The notes: a model not told the origin generated them from the sequence alone. A stretch of DNA of 64,000 nucleotides from Argyresthia goedartella (GCA_949825045.1 OX463813.1:4030001-4094000); one strand, 5' to 3'. Positions 23,561 to 33,104 are shown, counted from the first letter of the stretch. Numbers and translations: made by a program.

Positions 23561-23589
23561 GGCCGTTAAGGTAACCGAAGTTAGGAACC

Positions 23590-23690
23590 TTTTTTTATAC
23601 CTCTACGTAACTGGTTTCCTGTTAGGCTTTTTTTATACCTCTACGTAGCTGGTTTCCTAAAAGCCTTTTTTATACTTCTGGCCAGTTATC
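23590..23690 (+). repeat. Short tandem repeat, about 2.5 copies of 38-39 bp
   Basis: CTTTTTTTATACCTCTACGT followed by A(A/G)CTGGTTTCCT occurs twice, with a third partial copy CTTTTTTATACTTCTGGCCAG. Confidence 0.8.
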
Positions 23691-23797
23691 GTTTTAGAAG
23701 ACGTCTCTATCAGTTAATTATCTATGATGCACTTGGCATTGATTATATGTCAACAGATAATATTATTGCGCTGATTCATTAATATAAATTATCTATA

Positions 23798-24121
23798 ATG
23801 GAATTAAGAGATGTGGAATTCATATCAACGAAAGAAGGAGGAGTTGCCGCCCTACACGGGGGAAACAAATATCACAGAAAAAATATATATGAAAACGGTA
23901 ACTCTTTTTGGCTTTGTAGCAATTATAACCGAGGACGCCATGGCAGTATAACATTGAATGAAAAAAAAGAGGTGGTAAAATGTAATCCACATTTTGAGTG
24001 TACAGCAAACAATGAACAAAATATAGTTTTGAAGCAACTCGATAATCTAAAAGACGCAACAGGATCTAATTTTGTGTCCATACAGAAACAGTACGACGAG
24101 ATGGTGTATAAATTAAATTAA
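23798..24121 (+). CDS. FLYWCH-like zinc-finger ORF, 107 aa
   Basis: Small open frame with a FLYWCH-like pattern: VEFISTKEGG, then G-G-N-K-Y-H, then the core FWLCSNYNRGRHGSI and VVKCNPHFEC. FLYWCH domains are zinc fingers found in chromatin and insulator proteins such as insect Mod(mdg4) isoforms. The usual second Cys is replaced by His (RGRHG) and the final HxH by H-x-x-C, so zinc binding would need a variant ligand set. A coil-like tail follows (QNIVLKQLDNLKD). The start ATG at 23798 is the first in frame. No splice acceptor is evident. Its last bases overlap the end of the converging repeat ORF. It could be a real small gene, an alternative 3' exon, or transposon-derived. Confidence 0.5.
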   Translation: MELRDVEFISTKEGGVAALHGGNKYHRKNIYENGNSFWLCSNYNRGRHGSITLNEKKEVVKCNPHFECTANNEQNIVLKQLDNLKDATGSNFVSIQKQYDEMVYKLN

Positions 24122-25303
24122 GTCGTCGCTGTAGTCAGCGGTGTTGGTGCTAGATGTATCCATTACATCGTCGTCGCTGTAGTCAGCGGTGTTGGTGCTA
24201 GATGTATCCATTACATCGTCGTCGCTGTAGTCAGCGGTGTTGCTGCTAGATGTAGCCATTACATCGTCGTCGCTGTAGTCAGCGGTGTTGGTGCTGGATG
24301 TATCCATTACATCGTCGTCGCTGTAGTCAGCGGTGTTGGTGCTAGATGTATCCATTACATCGTCGTCGCTGTAGTCAGCGGTGTTGGTGCTAGATGTATC
24401 CATTACATCGTCGTCGCTGTAGTCAGCGGTGTTGCTGCTAGATGTAGCCATTACATCGTCTTCGCTGTAGTCAGCGGTGTTGGTGCTAGATGTATCCATT
24501 ACATCGTCGTCGCTGTAGTCAGTGGTGTTGGTGCTAGATGTATCCATTACATCGTCGTCGCTGTAGTCAGCGGTGTTGGTGCTAGATGTATCCATTACAT
24601 CGTCGTCGCTGTAGTCAGCGGTGTTGGTGCTAGATGTATCCATTACATCGTCGTCGCTGTAGTCAGCGGTGTTGGTGCTAGATGTATCCATTACATCGTC
24701 GTCAGCGGTGTTGGTGCTAGATGTATCCATTACATCGTCGTCGCTGTAGTCAGCGGTGTTGGTGCTAGATGTAACCATTACATCGTCGTCGCTGTCGTCA
24801 GCGGTATTGGTGCTAGATGTATCCATTACATCGTCGTCGCTGTAAACAGCGGTGTTGGTGCTAGATGTATTCATTACATCGTCGTCGCTGTCGTCAGCGG
24901 TGTTGGTGCTAGATGTATCCATTACATCGTCGTCGCTGTAGTCAGCGGTGTTGGTGCTAGATGTATCCATTACATCGTCGTCGCTGTAGTCAGCGGTGTT
25001 GGTGCTAGATGTATCCATTACATCGTCGTCGCTGTCGTCAGCGGTATTGGTGCTAGATGTATCCATTACATCGTCGTCGCTGTAAACAGCGGTGTTGGTG
25101 CTAGATGTATCCATTACATCGTCGTCGCTGTCGTCAGCGGTGTTGGTGCTTGATGTATCCATTACATCGTCGTCGCTGTAGTCAGCGGTGTTGGTGCTAG
25201 ATGTATCCATTACATCGTCGTCGCTGTAGTCAGCGGTGTTGATGCTAGATGTATCCTTTACATCGTCGTCGCTGTCGTCAGCGGTGTTGGTGCTAGATGT
25301 ATC
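24113..25303 (-). CDS. Acidic 16-residue-repeat ORF, C-terminal part (split by LTR element)
   Basis: Minus-strand frame made of about 25 copies of a 48-bp unit encoding MDTSSTNTADYSDDDV with variants (S for T, DDS or VYS for DYS), ending ..DYSDDLI-stop at 24113. One unit is 39 bp and all others 48; every length change is a multiple of 3 and no stop occurs. The repeat is acidic and Ser/Thr-rich, and each S-D-D-D fits the CK2 consensus S-x-x-D/E. The frame is entered from 25303, where the LTR element begins. The N-terminal part lies at 30757-31333. Function unknown. It could be a true repeat protein or a minisatellite that happens to stay open. Confidence 0.6.
   Translation of the reverse strand, partial: DTSSTNTADDSDDDVKDTSSINTADYSDDDVMDTSSTNTADYSDDDVMDTSSTNTADDSDDDVMDTSSTNTAVYSDDDVMDTSSTNTADDSDDDVMDTSSTNTADYSDDDVMDTSSTNTADYSDDDVMDTSSTNTADDSDDDVMNTSSTNTAVYSDDDVMDTSSTNTADDSDDDVMVTSSTNTADYSDDDVMDTSSTNTADDDVMDTSSTNTADYSDDDVMDTSSTNTADYSDDDVMDTSSTNTADYSDDDVMDTSSTNTTDYSDDDVMDTSSTNTADYSEDDVMATSSSNTADYSDDDVMDTSSTNTADYSDDDVMDTSSTNTADYSDDDVMDTSSTNTADYSDDDVMATSSSNTADYSDDDVMDTSSTNTADYSDDDVMDTSSTNTADYSDDLI
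24113..25303 (-). repeat. 48-bp minisatellite, first block
   Basis: About 25 tandem units of GTCGTCGCTGTAGTCAGCGG / TGTTGGTGCTAGATGTATCC / ATTACATC. Continues at 30757-31290 beyond the LTR element. Confidence 0.97.
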
Positions 25304-25517
25304 TGTAGGGACACATGTTAGTCATGTCAGCAGTTTTAGTCGTAAGCTCAGTCCCCAATAGAACTCAGGCGAGTCGGTCGTGTAATCGTGTTATTTACCT
25401 GTTACGATTTCAAATACATCGGATTTACTCACTCAATTAATTGTTTACTTTCAATCAACAGGAGAGCCCAATTATCTGTTAGGAACACATAAATAGGAGT
25501 GCAGTAGAAACCCGATA
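25304..25517 (+). repeat. LTR-1 5' LTR
   Basis: Starts TGTAGGGACACATGTTAG and ends AGTAGAAACCCGATA. Differs from the 3' LTR at four bases (ACATG/ACAGG, CC/GA, ATTAT/ATTAC). Confidence 0.93.
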
Positions 25518-25519
25518 AC

Positions 25520-25535
25520 TGGTGACCCCGAGAAC
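25520..25535 (+). promoter_or_regulatory. LTR-1 probable primer binding site
   Basis: TGGTGACCCCGAGAAC begins two bases after the 5' LTR. TGG pairs with the CCA end of a primer tRNA. The tRNA identity is not assigned. Confidence 0.6.
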
Positions 25536-25647
25536 TTTGAACTTTACGCCCAGTGACTTTTACGACCAGTGAATACTTACCTACAACTACTCGCGCGTTC
25601 TTGCGAAGTGTTACGCGTTCAGTGCATTGCTATCATGGTGATTCAAG

Positions 25648-26536
25648 ATGGCTACTGGAGGGACTCCCGCGTTGCCAACGGCAGGAACCGACAACGATAA
25701 CGACACCAGGCTGAGGGATTTAGCGGCAATCTCATTAACATCCAAGATTGCCGACTTCTGGCAAGATCGTCCCTCGCTGTGGTTTATGCAGGCGGAGGCC
25801 ATGCTGGCATCCCAGCATTTGTCGGATCAAGTAAAATTTAATTTGATAATAACCAAACTTAGCAAGGAGGCTATATCGCAAGTTAGTGATATACTGCTAT
25901 CACCACCACCCGCAGGAAAATATGAGGCATTGAAAGCAAGATTAATTCAAGTTTATGAGGAGATAGGAAACAGAACTTCAGAAATTAATAAGTGAGATGC
26001 AATTAGGCGACCAGAAGCCGTCTCAACTCTTACGGCGTATGAAAGATTTGGCGAGGAATAAAATGGGCGACGACACCCTTAGTGTGTTATGGCAAGGTCA
26101 TTTACCTACATCTGTCAGAACTGTACTAGCTGTGACGAATATTAAGGATTTGGAGAACCTAGCTCAGATTGCTGACAAGATCATGGAAAATTCGAAACCA
26201 CTTTTCGTCGCCGAAATGAGCAGCAATCAGACACCAGACTTATCTGCAGGTTCAGCTAGAGACCACGCTACATCGAGCAGTGATACGGAGAAGATTTTGA
26301 AGGAGATTGCCAAGCTTAATCTACGGATCAACAAGTTTGAAAAGGGACGCTCCAGGTCACGGTCGAGGAACCAGAACAAGGGTGACGGGGGAAAATCAGC
26401 AAGTCGTAGTCGTAATTCTCGCAGGCCCCGAAGATCTGAAGACAGCCCTGATTGGCTTTGCTACTGCCTTTTTAAGTATGGAGAGAAAGCCGTCAAGTGT
26501 GTCGACCCATGCAATTGGAAGAAACAGGGAAACTAA
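25648..26536 (+). pseudogene. LTR-1 gag, one frameshift
   Basis: Structural capsid/nucleocapsid protein. The first frame (25648-25995) has a capsid-like stretch with FWQDRPSLWFMQAEAMLASQ, SLWF being typical of this insect gypsy group. A single-base slip near 25970-25980 moves the rest into the next frame, which continues GDQKPSQLLRRMKDLARNKM, then a basic Arg/Ser-rich tract and a Cys-rich end (CYCLFKYGEKAVKCVDPC) as nucleocapsid zinc-binding remnant. It stops at 26536. gag and protease frames overlap from 26497. Confidence 0.8.
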
Positions 26537-27033
26537 ATGGAGCCGTTGGAACATCATCAGCAACACAAGTCCAGCAGAACGTGGATGGCATCGGTACGTC
26601 TAACCACAGATTGTGCGTAAGTGATAGAAATAATGGTTTAAACTTTTTAATAGACTCCGGTGCGAATGTGTCAGTGTTGCCTAATCTAAGGAAGTTCGGT
26701 ACCAGTGATTTAGATCAGAGGTATACGCTATTTGCGGCCAACGGCAGTGAAATCAGAACATACGGAACAAAGACTTTGACATTAGACTTAGGTCTAAGAC
26801 GTTCATATAAATGGACTTTCGTAATTGCAGACGTTAGACAGCCCATACTGGGAGCTGATTTTTTGAGTCATTACTGTCTATTGATTGATTTAAATAAACG
26901 TCGAATTACAGATAATGTAACTAATCTTGTCACGGTGGCAAGCGTCACAAGTATAGATCCTAATTTGTCCATTAAGACAATAGATAGAGATCACCCTTTC
27001 TATGATGTAATTTCTAAGTTCCTGGGAACTTGA
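26497..27033 (+). CDS. LTR-1 protease region of pol
   Basis: Aspartic protease with active site FLIDSGANVSVLP (residues about 50-62) and flap-side motif ILGADFLSHY. It cleaves the polyprotein. The open frame ends in a stop at 27033 because of a slip just before the RT region (TRPVYFKET), which is read in another frame from 27030. Confidence 0.85.
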   Translation: MCRPMQLEETGKLNGAVGTSSATQVQQNVDGIGTSNHRLCVSDRNNGLNFLIDSGANVSVLPNLRKFGTSDLDQRYTLFAANGSEIRTYGTKTLTLDLGLRRSYKWTFVIADVRQPILGADFLSHYCLLIDLNKRRITDNVTNLVTVASVTSIDPNLSIKTIDRDHPFYDVISKFLGT

Positions 27034-29566
27034 CGCGACCAGTTTATTTTAAGGAGACCCCTAAGCACTCTGTAGTCCACCACTTAGATACAACAGGACC
27101 ACCAGGTTTTGCGCTTGCAAGACCCTTACCACCCGATAGGTATGCCAAGGTTAAAGAAGAATTTCGGGTCATGCAAGAGATGGGTATATGTAGACCATCG
27201 AATAGCCCATGGGCTAGTCCACTACACGTCGTACCTAAGAAAGATGGCCAGTTGCGTCCGTGCGGTGACTACAGGGCGCTTAATGCCCCAACTAAACCCG
27301 ATAGGTATCCGATACCACGTTTACATGATTTTACGTACTTACTGTCGGATAAAAAGATCTTTACCCGAGTCGACATAAATAGAGCTTACCATTGTATAAG
27401 CGTGGCTCCAGAGGACATTGAGAAGACTGCAATTATAACCCCTTTGGATTATTCGAATTTCCCCGATTAAGCTTTGGGTTACGTAATGCAGCTCAAAGTT
27501 TCCAACGTTTTATGAATCACACGGTATTGCAAGGGTTAGATTTTCAGTTCTGTTATATCGACGATGTGATTATTGCAAGTAGAGACGAAAAAGAACATAG
27601 AGAACATCTAGAACAACTTTTTAAAAGATTCAGTAAATACGGGTTAACTATCAACTTATCAAAATGTGAGTTTGGTCAGACTAAGGTGAGTTTTCTGGGT
27701 TTTGAAGTCAGTGCAGACGGACTTCGGCCACTTCCAAAGAGGGTTGAAATAATTAAGATTTTTCCCAAACCAAAAACTGTAGAAGAATTGCGTAGATTTC
27801 TTGGGATGATAAATTTTTATAGACCTCACATACCAGATGGTGTTAAATTTCAACTTCCGTTTAGTTCTATGTTACCTAAGACCAAACGTAAAGACAAAAC
27901 ACTTTTGAATTGGAGTGCAGAAGCTGACGAAGCTTTCTTGCAATGCAAAACAAGTCTTGAGAACGCTGTGTGTTTGTCGTTCCCGGACGCTAACGCTCAA
28001 CTTGCAATAATGACAGACGCGTCAACTAATAGAATAGGTGCTGTGTTACAACAAAGTTGCAATGGGCAGTGGCAACCGTTATCATTCTTTTCTAGGAAAA
28101 TGAGTCCTACGCAGATGAATTACAGTACGTATGATAGAGAGCTTTTGGCAATATATGAAGCTATTCGCTATTACAAAAACTTGGTAGAAGGGCGGCCGAT
28201 CGTAATTTATACAGATCATAAGCCGATTACTTATGCCTTTACTAAGATGTTCAGCGATAAAGAAACTCCGCGACGAACACGTCAACTCATGTACATAAGT
28301 GAATTCACGACAGATATTCGACACGTCGTAGGTAATGAGAACGTGGTAGCGGACGCCTTATCGCGCATAGAGACATTACAATGCCCTACTCAGATTAATT
28401 ACGACGAATTAGCGAATGCTCAAAGGTTAGATGCAACTTTGAAAGAGCTGTTGCGTGGCACTAATGAGAAATTGAGTTTTAAAAAGTTTTGTTTACCAGG
28501 TAGTAACGTGTTGATAATTTGTGAGACATCAACCAACAAGGCCAGGCCATACTTACCAGAGAAATTTCGTCGCATAGCTTTTAATAGTGTTCATGGTCAA
28601 AGCCATCCCGGAATCCGCACCTCGCGAAAGCTAATGGGGGAACGATTTTTTTGGGAAGGGATGAACAGTGACGTAGGTAAATGGTCTAAAACCTGTTTAA
28701 AGTGTCAGCAATGTAAAGTGAATAGACATACAGTTTCGCCATACAGTAAAATTCCTAGTGCGGCACGTTTCGAGCACGTGCATGTGGATATAGTAGGTCC
28801 GTTACCTACCACAGTAGACGGGTATAGGTACCTAGTTACAATGATAGATAGGCAAACGGGTTGGCCCGAAGCCCTTCCGGTTAAGGAAATTACCGCTGAA
28901 ATAGTAGCGCAAACTGTGTTTAGCTCTTGGATAGCGCGTTTCGGTTGTCCTGTACGCTTAACCTGTGATCAAGGGAGACAGCTAGAAAGCTGTGTATTTA
29001 TGAATTTATCAAAGTTAATGGGTATAGAGAAGATTAGAACGAGTCCATACCATGCTCAATCGAATGGGCAAGTTGAAAGATGGCATCGAAGTCTTAAAGC
29101 TGCACTTATGTCTAGATTAGATAAGGGTAGTTGGGTAGATCAGCTAACAGCCGTTTTACTAGGATTGCGGGCAGCCTACCGGTCAGATTCGGGAGTAAGC
29201 GCTGCTGAAATTACTTATGGACAAAATTTAAGACTTCCGGGCGATTTTTATGACGAATCAACCATTTTGACAGATAATGGTTATGATTATGCTTGTAGGT
29301 TACGCGAAACGATAAGTAATCTGAAACCCAAGTCCGAGAGCTCTAGAAACAATCAAACATTTTTTATTCATAAGGATTTAAAGTCTTGCTCGCATGTGTT
29401 TGTTCGTAATGATTTGGTAAAAAGATCTCTTCAAGCTCCGTATGAAGGACCGTATCCGGTTATCCAGAGATACGATAAAGTGTTTTTAATCCAGTTTCCA
29501 TTGCGGAAAGCAAGAATTTCGATAGATAGGCTGAAGATAGCAATAATGTGTCTAAAAATACTTTAG
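27030..29566 (+). pseudogene. LTR-1 pol: reverse transcriptase, RNase H, integrase, one internal frameshift
   Basis: The RT begins in the 27030-27470 frame (WASPLHVVPKKDGQLRPCGD, DKKIFTRVDINRAYHCI). It slips one base near 27440 and continues open to 29566. Motifs in the second frame: FCYIDDVIIAS (catalytic YIDD), MTDASTNRIGAVLQ and YDRELLAIYEA and YTDHKPITYAF (RNase H), a HHCC region with GERFFWEGMNSD and CLKCQQCK, and integrase VHVDIVGPLP (D), LTCDQGRQLES (D), NGQVERWHRSL (E). A further slip near 29560 separates the last residues (TRVTRSGRIV) found up to 29726. Confidence 0.93.
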
Positions 29567-29847
29567 TTAAAAAAGTGAAGTTCAACGTTAACCCAAATAA
29601 ATCTCACGACAATGCCGCGGCGAGTCGCGTAGTCATTTCGCAATCACCTGCTGACGTACAGCAGCCCGCTCAAACTCGTGTAACGCGTAGTGGCAGAATA
29701 GTTGTGCAGCCTCAACGATTTATTTAGGTTAACATGTAGATCTTGTAAGTTAGTTATAAGTTTTAAACAGATCTTGAAATCATTTGAACACACTGTTTCA
29801 TTCGAACAAGTACATTTTGATAATCTTTATATACAATTATATATAAA

Positions 29848-30129
29848 ATGGGAGGTCAATCAAGTAAAACAGTGGAAGACGGACATAACACTGTGACAGC
29901 CCAAGCTGAAATCAATATGTCTGGAATACAGAGCATGCAGTCTCAGTTAACCTATTTCACTATTGCTATGGTGATACTTATCTGCATCCTGACACTCGTG
30001 TTGGTGCGTTGTATGGTGAAATCATTCAGAGAAAGAATGGACAAGTGGATTGCAAAAAGATTACGAAAAATTGTGTCAGTTGGAGGAAAGTCACGATGGA
30101 ACCCAAATTGTTATCTCTTGAAACAGTGA
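29848..30129 (+). CDS. LTR-1 small accessory ORF: predicted myristoylated single-pass membrane protein, 93 aa
   Basis: Begins MGGQSSK, which fits an N-myristoylation signal (Gly2, Ser6, Lys7). A predicted transmembrane segment follows at about residues 37-57 (FTIAMVILICILTLVLVR), then a strongly basic juxtamembrane stretch (KSFRERMDKWIAKRLRK). It lies between integrase and the 3' LTR, where some insect LTR elements carry env or small ORFs, but it has no env-like size, cleavage site or signal peptide. It is intact although gag and pol are broken. No function assigned; membrane targeting is inference. Confidence 0.7.
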   Translation: MGGQSSKTVEDGHNTVTAQAEINMSGIQSMQSQLTYFTIAMVILICILTLVLVRCMVKSFRERMDKWIAKRLRKIVSVGGKSRWNPNCYLLKQ

Positions 30130-30542
30130 AATGTGTTGATTTTTATTTTAATGTGTATAGTATTGTAAGATTTTGTGAGTAAGGATCCTAATTACTTAAA
30201 AAATAAATGAAAAGTCAAAATAATATCAACCTGTATAATGTTTAATAACAAAATGTTCAGTCATTAAAATCTCACCTGTATAATGTTCTATTACAAAATA
30301 TTGAATCCATAATTATAATTTAATTTCACGTTTACATAGTTGCGATAACACATTGTTTTATATAGAGACGAGGCTCCCTATCATATTTCATTACGTTCAC
30401 AGTAGTCTGAATCATCATTTGATTGTACTATGCTAACCAGTGCAATTACATAGAAGTCAAGTTAGAGAGTTTAAAATGATTATTACCTTTTTTTTTTTGG
30501 TTTTTATAATTACTTTATTTTTCAAAAAATGGAAAGGAGTAC
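30130..30542 (+). other. LTR-1 3' noncoding region and polypurine tract
   Basis: AT-rich, with a TTTTTTTTTT run at 30490. AATGGAAAGGAGTAC immediately before the 3' LTR is the likely polypurine primer for plus-strand synthesis. Confidence 0.65.
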
Positions 30543-30756
30543 TGTAGGGACACAGGTTAGTCATGTCAGCAGTTTTAGTCGTAAGCTCAGTGACCAATAG
30601 AACTCAGGCGAGTCGGTCGTGTAATCGTGTTATTTACCTGTTACGATTTCAAATACATCGGATTTACTCACTCAATTAATTGTTTACTTTCAATCAACAG
30701 GAGAGCCCAATTACCTGTTAGGAACACATAAATAGGAGTGCAGTAGAAACCCGATA
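30543..30756 (+). repeat. LTR-1 3' LTR
   Basis: 214 bp starting TGTAGGGACACAGGTTAG and ending AACCCGATA, followed by the TATC duplication and the minisatellite. Confidence 0.93.
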
Positions 30757-31333
30757 TATCCTTTACATCGTCGTCGCTGTACTCAGCGGTGTTGGTGCTA
30801 GATGTTTCCATTTCATCGTCGTCGCTGTCGTCAGCGGTGTTGCTGCTAGATGTATCCATTACATCGTCGTCGCTGTCGTCAGCGGTGTTGGTGCTAGATG
30901 TATCCATTACATCGTCGTCGCTGTCGTCAGCGGTGTTGATGCTAGATGTATCCATTTCATCGTCGTCGCTGTAGTCAGCGGTGTTGGTGCTAGATGTATC
31001 CATTACATCGTCGTCGCTGTCGTCAGCGGTGTTGCTGCTAGATGTATCCAATTCAGCGTCAGCGGTATTGGTGCTAGATGTATCCATTTCATCTTCGTCG
31101 CTGTCGTCAGCGGTGTTGCTGCTAGATGTATCCATTTCATCGTCGCCGCTGTAGTCAGCGGTGTTGCTGCTAGATGTATCCAATTCATCGTCGCCGCTGT
31201 AGTCAGCGGTGTTGCTGCTAGATGTATCCAATTCATCGCCAGCGGTGTTGTTTCTCGATGTATCCATTTCGTCGTCGTCTGTGTAAAACCATTTCGTAAT
31301 TATTATTATTATTGATTTCGCACAATTTAACAT
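30757..31333 (-). CDS. Acidic 16-residue-repeat ORF, N-terminal part
   Basis: Frame from ATG at 31333: a non-repeat start with an (ATA)n-encoded isoleucine run, then FYTDDDEMDTSRNNTAGDE and about 11 repeats of 12 or 16 residues (LDTSSSNTADYSGDDE, MDTSSINTADDSDDDV and so on). It reaches the LTR insertion at 30757, and codon phase at the duplicated TATC is the same on both sides. Repeats here are more diverged than at 24-25 kb. The true start may instead be the ATG at 31266 or an exon border: TTTTACACAG just before the DDD codons looks like a splice acceptor. Function unknown. Confidence 0.55.
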
Positions 31334-31560
31334 TTAAATTTAAGGTGTTAAACACTTTTGTGCGCGATGGATGATATATGAGAGCCGGGCGAGACGTGGA
31401 CACAGCGCGGAAAGCAAAGATCGAATCGACTAACGCTAACGAACCAATAGCGCACGCACCGGCAAGCATGCGGCGAGTGACCCGCCCGCCCGCCCCGCAC
31501 CGCACCTCATACACAATGTAGGTACATCAGCACGTTTGGCCAACGGATTTAGGGAGCTGG
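31334..31560. other. GC- and CpG-rich stretch upstream of the repeat ORF
   Basis: CGCGGAAAGC, CCCGCCCGCCCGCCCCGCAC and similar. It could be a promoter or first-exon region for the minus-strand repeat ORF. Only the composition supports that. Confidence 0.3.
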
Positions 31561-31999
31561 TTGCTATGCCAGGATTTAGTGACTAATTGGTGACTCATAA
31601 ATACGCCAGCCAGATAATTAGTGACACAACGGTTGGAAAGTTGCATTTATGTCTGGCCGTGGGCCTGATATCAGGCCCCTTGGCCAACCTGAACCTTCAA
31701 AACTAAAGACCCTAGACGACGATACACTGTAACTAAATAAAGACTAAGAAACTTCGTTGAAGTTCGAAGTTTCGTTGGTCTCTTTGAATTAGGGACAGCC
31801 CCATTACTGTCACGTCTTTGAAGTAGCGTTAGCCGCGGGTTCGAATCTCGGCAGCCTCGGCTACTCTATCTAAGGTCGTGGGTTCGAATCTCTGTGTTCC
31901 TACCTGCCTAGAGGGTGACTTCCTGAAGGTACGGCTGGGTCTCTTTCCGGCGTAAGGGCGAAGGTATACGACCTGAACGCTGGTAGCGAGGTGCCGCTT
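31561..31999. other. Unassigned sequence with two B-box-like motifs
   Basis: GGGTTCGAATCTC occurs at about 31838 and 31872, 34 bp apart, suggesting SINE debris. The perfect palindrome GGGCCTGATATCAGGCCC lies at 31661-31678. AATAAAG occurs near 31737. Confidence 0.4.
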
Positions 32000-32540
32000 C
32001 AATGGGCAGTCCTGGCGACGTGGGTCCTACACTCGGGCAGCAGTTACTGATGAGGACCGGGCTCCAAAATGCAGGGCTTCGACTGGTACCGGGGGCGATG
32101 ATAATGCGACACGTCCGTCTTGTCTCGAGGCTTGCGTGGAACTGTCTCGAACAATTGTGTTCTGTGGTCTCGAACCGTCAGAGTAATTGTGTTCTGTGGT
32201 CTCGAACTCTCGTCTCCCTCCAAGCGGGCGAGCGGTTTGCTTGCAAAAAAACATGGCCGCCCACGCATCGCGTGATGTCACTCAGCCAATCGCTGAGCTT
32301 GATATCAAATCGGGAGGGCGACTGCCCCTCTCGCCCCGCCGATTCAAGACGCCAACTGCACAGCCAATCCGAAGCTTGTCAAGACTCAGTTTGAATATTC
32401 GCGGGGAATTCTCGCCTCTCCGCGACTCCAGCGCCACCGCCACGATGTCGGCGAATACGGGTACCAACACAGGGTACTACATTACAGAATAAACGTGTAA
32501 AAGTTCGCTTATAATTTCCAAATAAACTAGTTTGATATCT
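32000..32540. other. GC-rich block with overlapping open frames, unassigned
   Basis: Open frames run on both strands (plus 32002-32394 and 32187-32492; minus 32027-32281), which reflects GC-richness more than coding. The segment AATTGTGTTCTGTGGTCTCG is present twice in tandem (32150-32205). It ends with AATAAACGTG at about 32490. Possibly an old LTR or an exon; no domain recognised. Confidence 0.35.
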
Positions 32541-33104
32541 CCACAACGAAGAAGCCTAGGGTTACCGCTAATCAATATAGTTTTAGTGACGATTTAATGA
32601 CTGAGAACCACTGCTTTCCTTTTACTCCTAGTGTCACCGTTTGGAAGCAAAATGAATTTTAGTTTCTGGAACATCAGGTGGTATGGCCAGTGTGGTTTCC
32701 ATAAATAAGGCCCTGAGAAAGAGATTGAGGGGCCACTAGCTATAAACTATTAATCCCACGATTACGCTAACTCGAGGAGAAATTCTCCGGATTTCTTCAA
32801 ATTGTCCAGCACCAACATTATTCCACGATTTAGCACGAAATCCATGGATTAAATCATGGGATACTGCTGTCAAAGAAATTCTGGGGAAAATGGCGACTTA
32901 AGTGAGTTATTCGAGGGATTTCCTATAAATGTTACCATTTTACCCAATATTTCGATAAAACTTGAGGTAAAATGAACAAAATTCCCCATTTTTTACTTTT
33001 ATCATGAACAGTGGCAACAACTGATTCAAAACATTTGTTGATTTTGAGGTTATTTTATTCTATCTATTGATAATTTAATTAGCTTTAGTCATTGGTGCTT
33101 TTTA
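32541..33104. other. No recognisable feature
   Basis: AT-rich. No frame, RNA or shared repeat recognised. Confidence 0.4.

Larger units (their letters stand above)
25304..30756 (+). mobile_element. Ty3/gypsy-like LTR retrotransposon LTR-1 (5453 bp), inserted in the minisatellite
   Basis: 214-bp LTRs lie at 25304-25517 and 30543-30756. The 4-bp target duplication TATC is at 25300-25303 and 30757-30760. The interior order is primer site, gag, protease, RT, RNase H, integrase and a small membrane ORF, then a purine-rich tract just before the 3' LTR. The LTRs differ at four positions by eye (about 98 percent identity), so the insertion is young. The genes are broken by several single-base frameshifts. 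Confidence 0.95.

Noticed and set aside
30789..31236. Plus-strand and alternative minus-strand ORFs in the second minisatellite block
   Set aside because: A 48-bp period keeps several frames open; only the acidic frame continues across both blocks with a non-repeat start and end.
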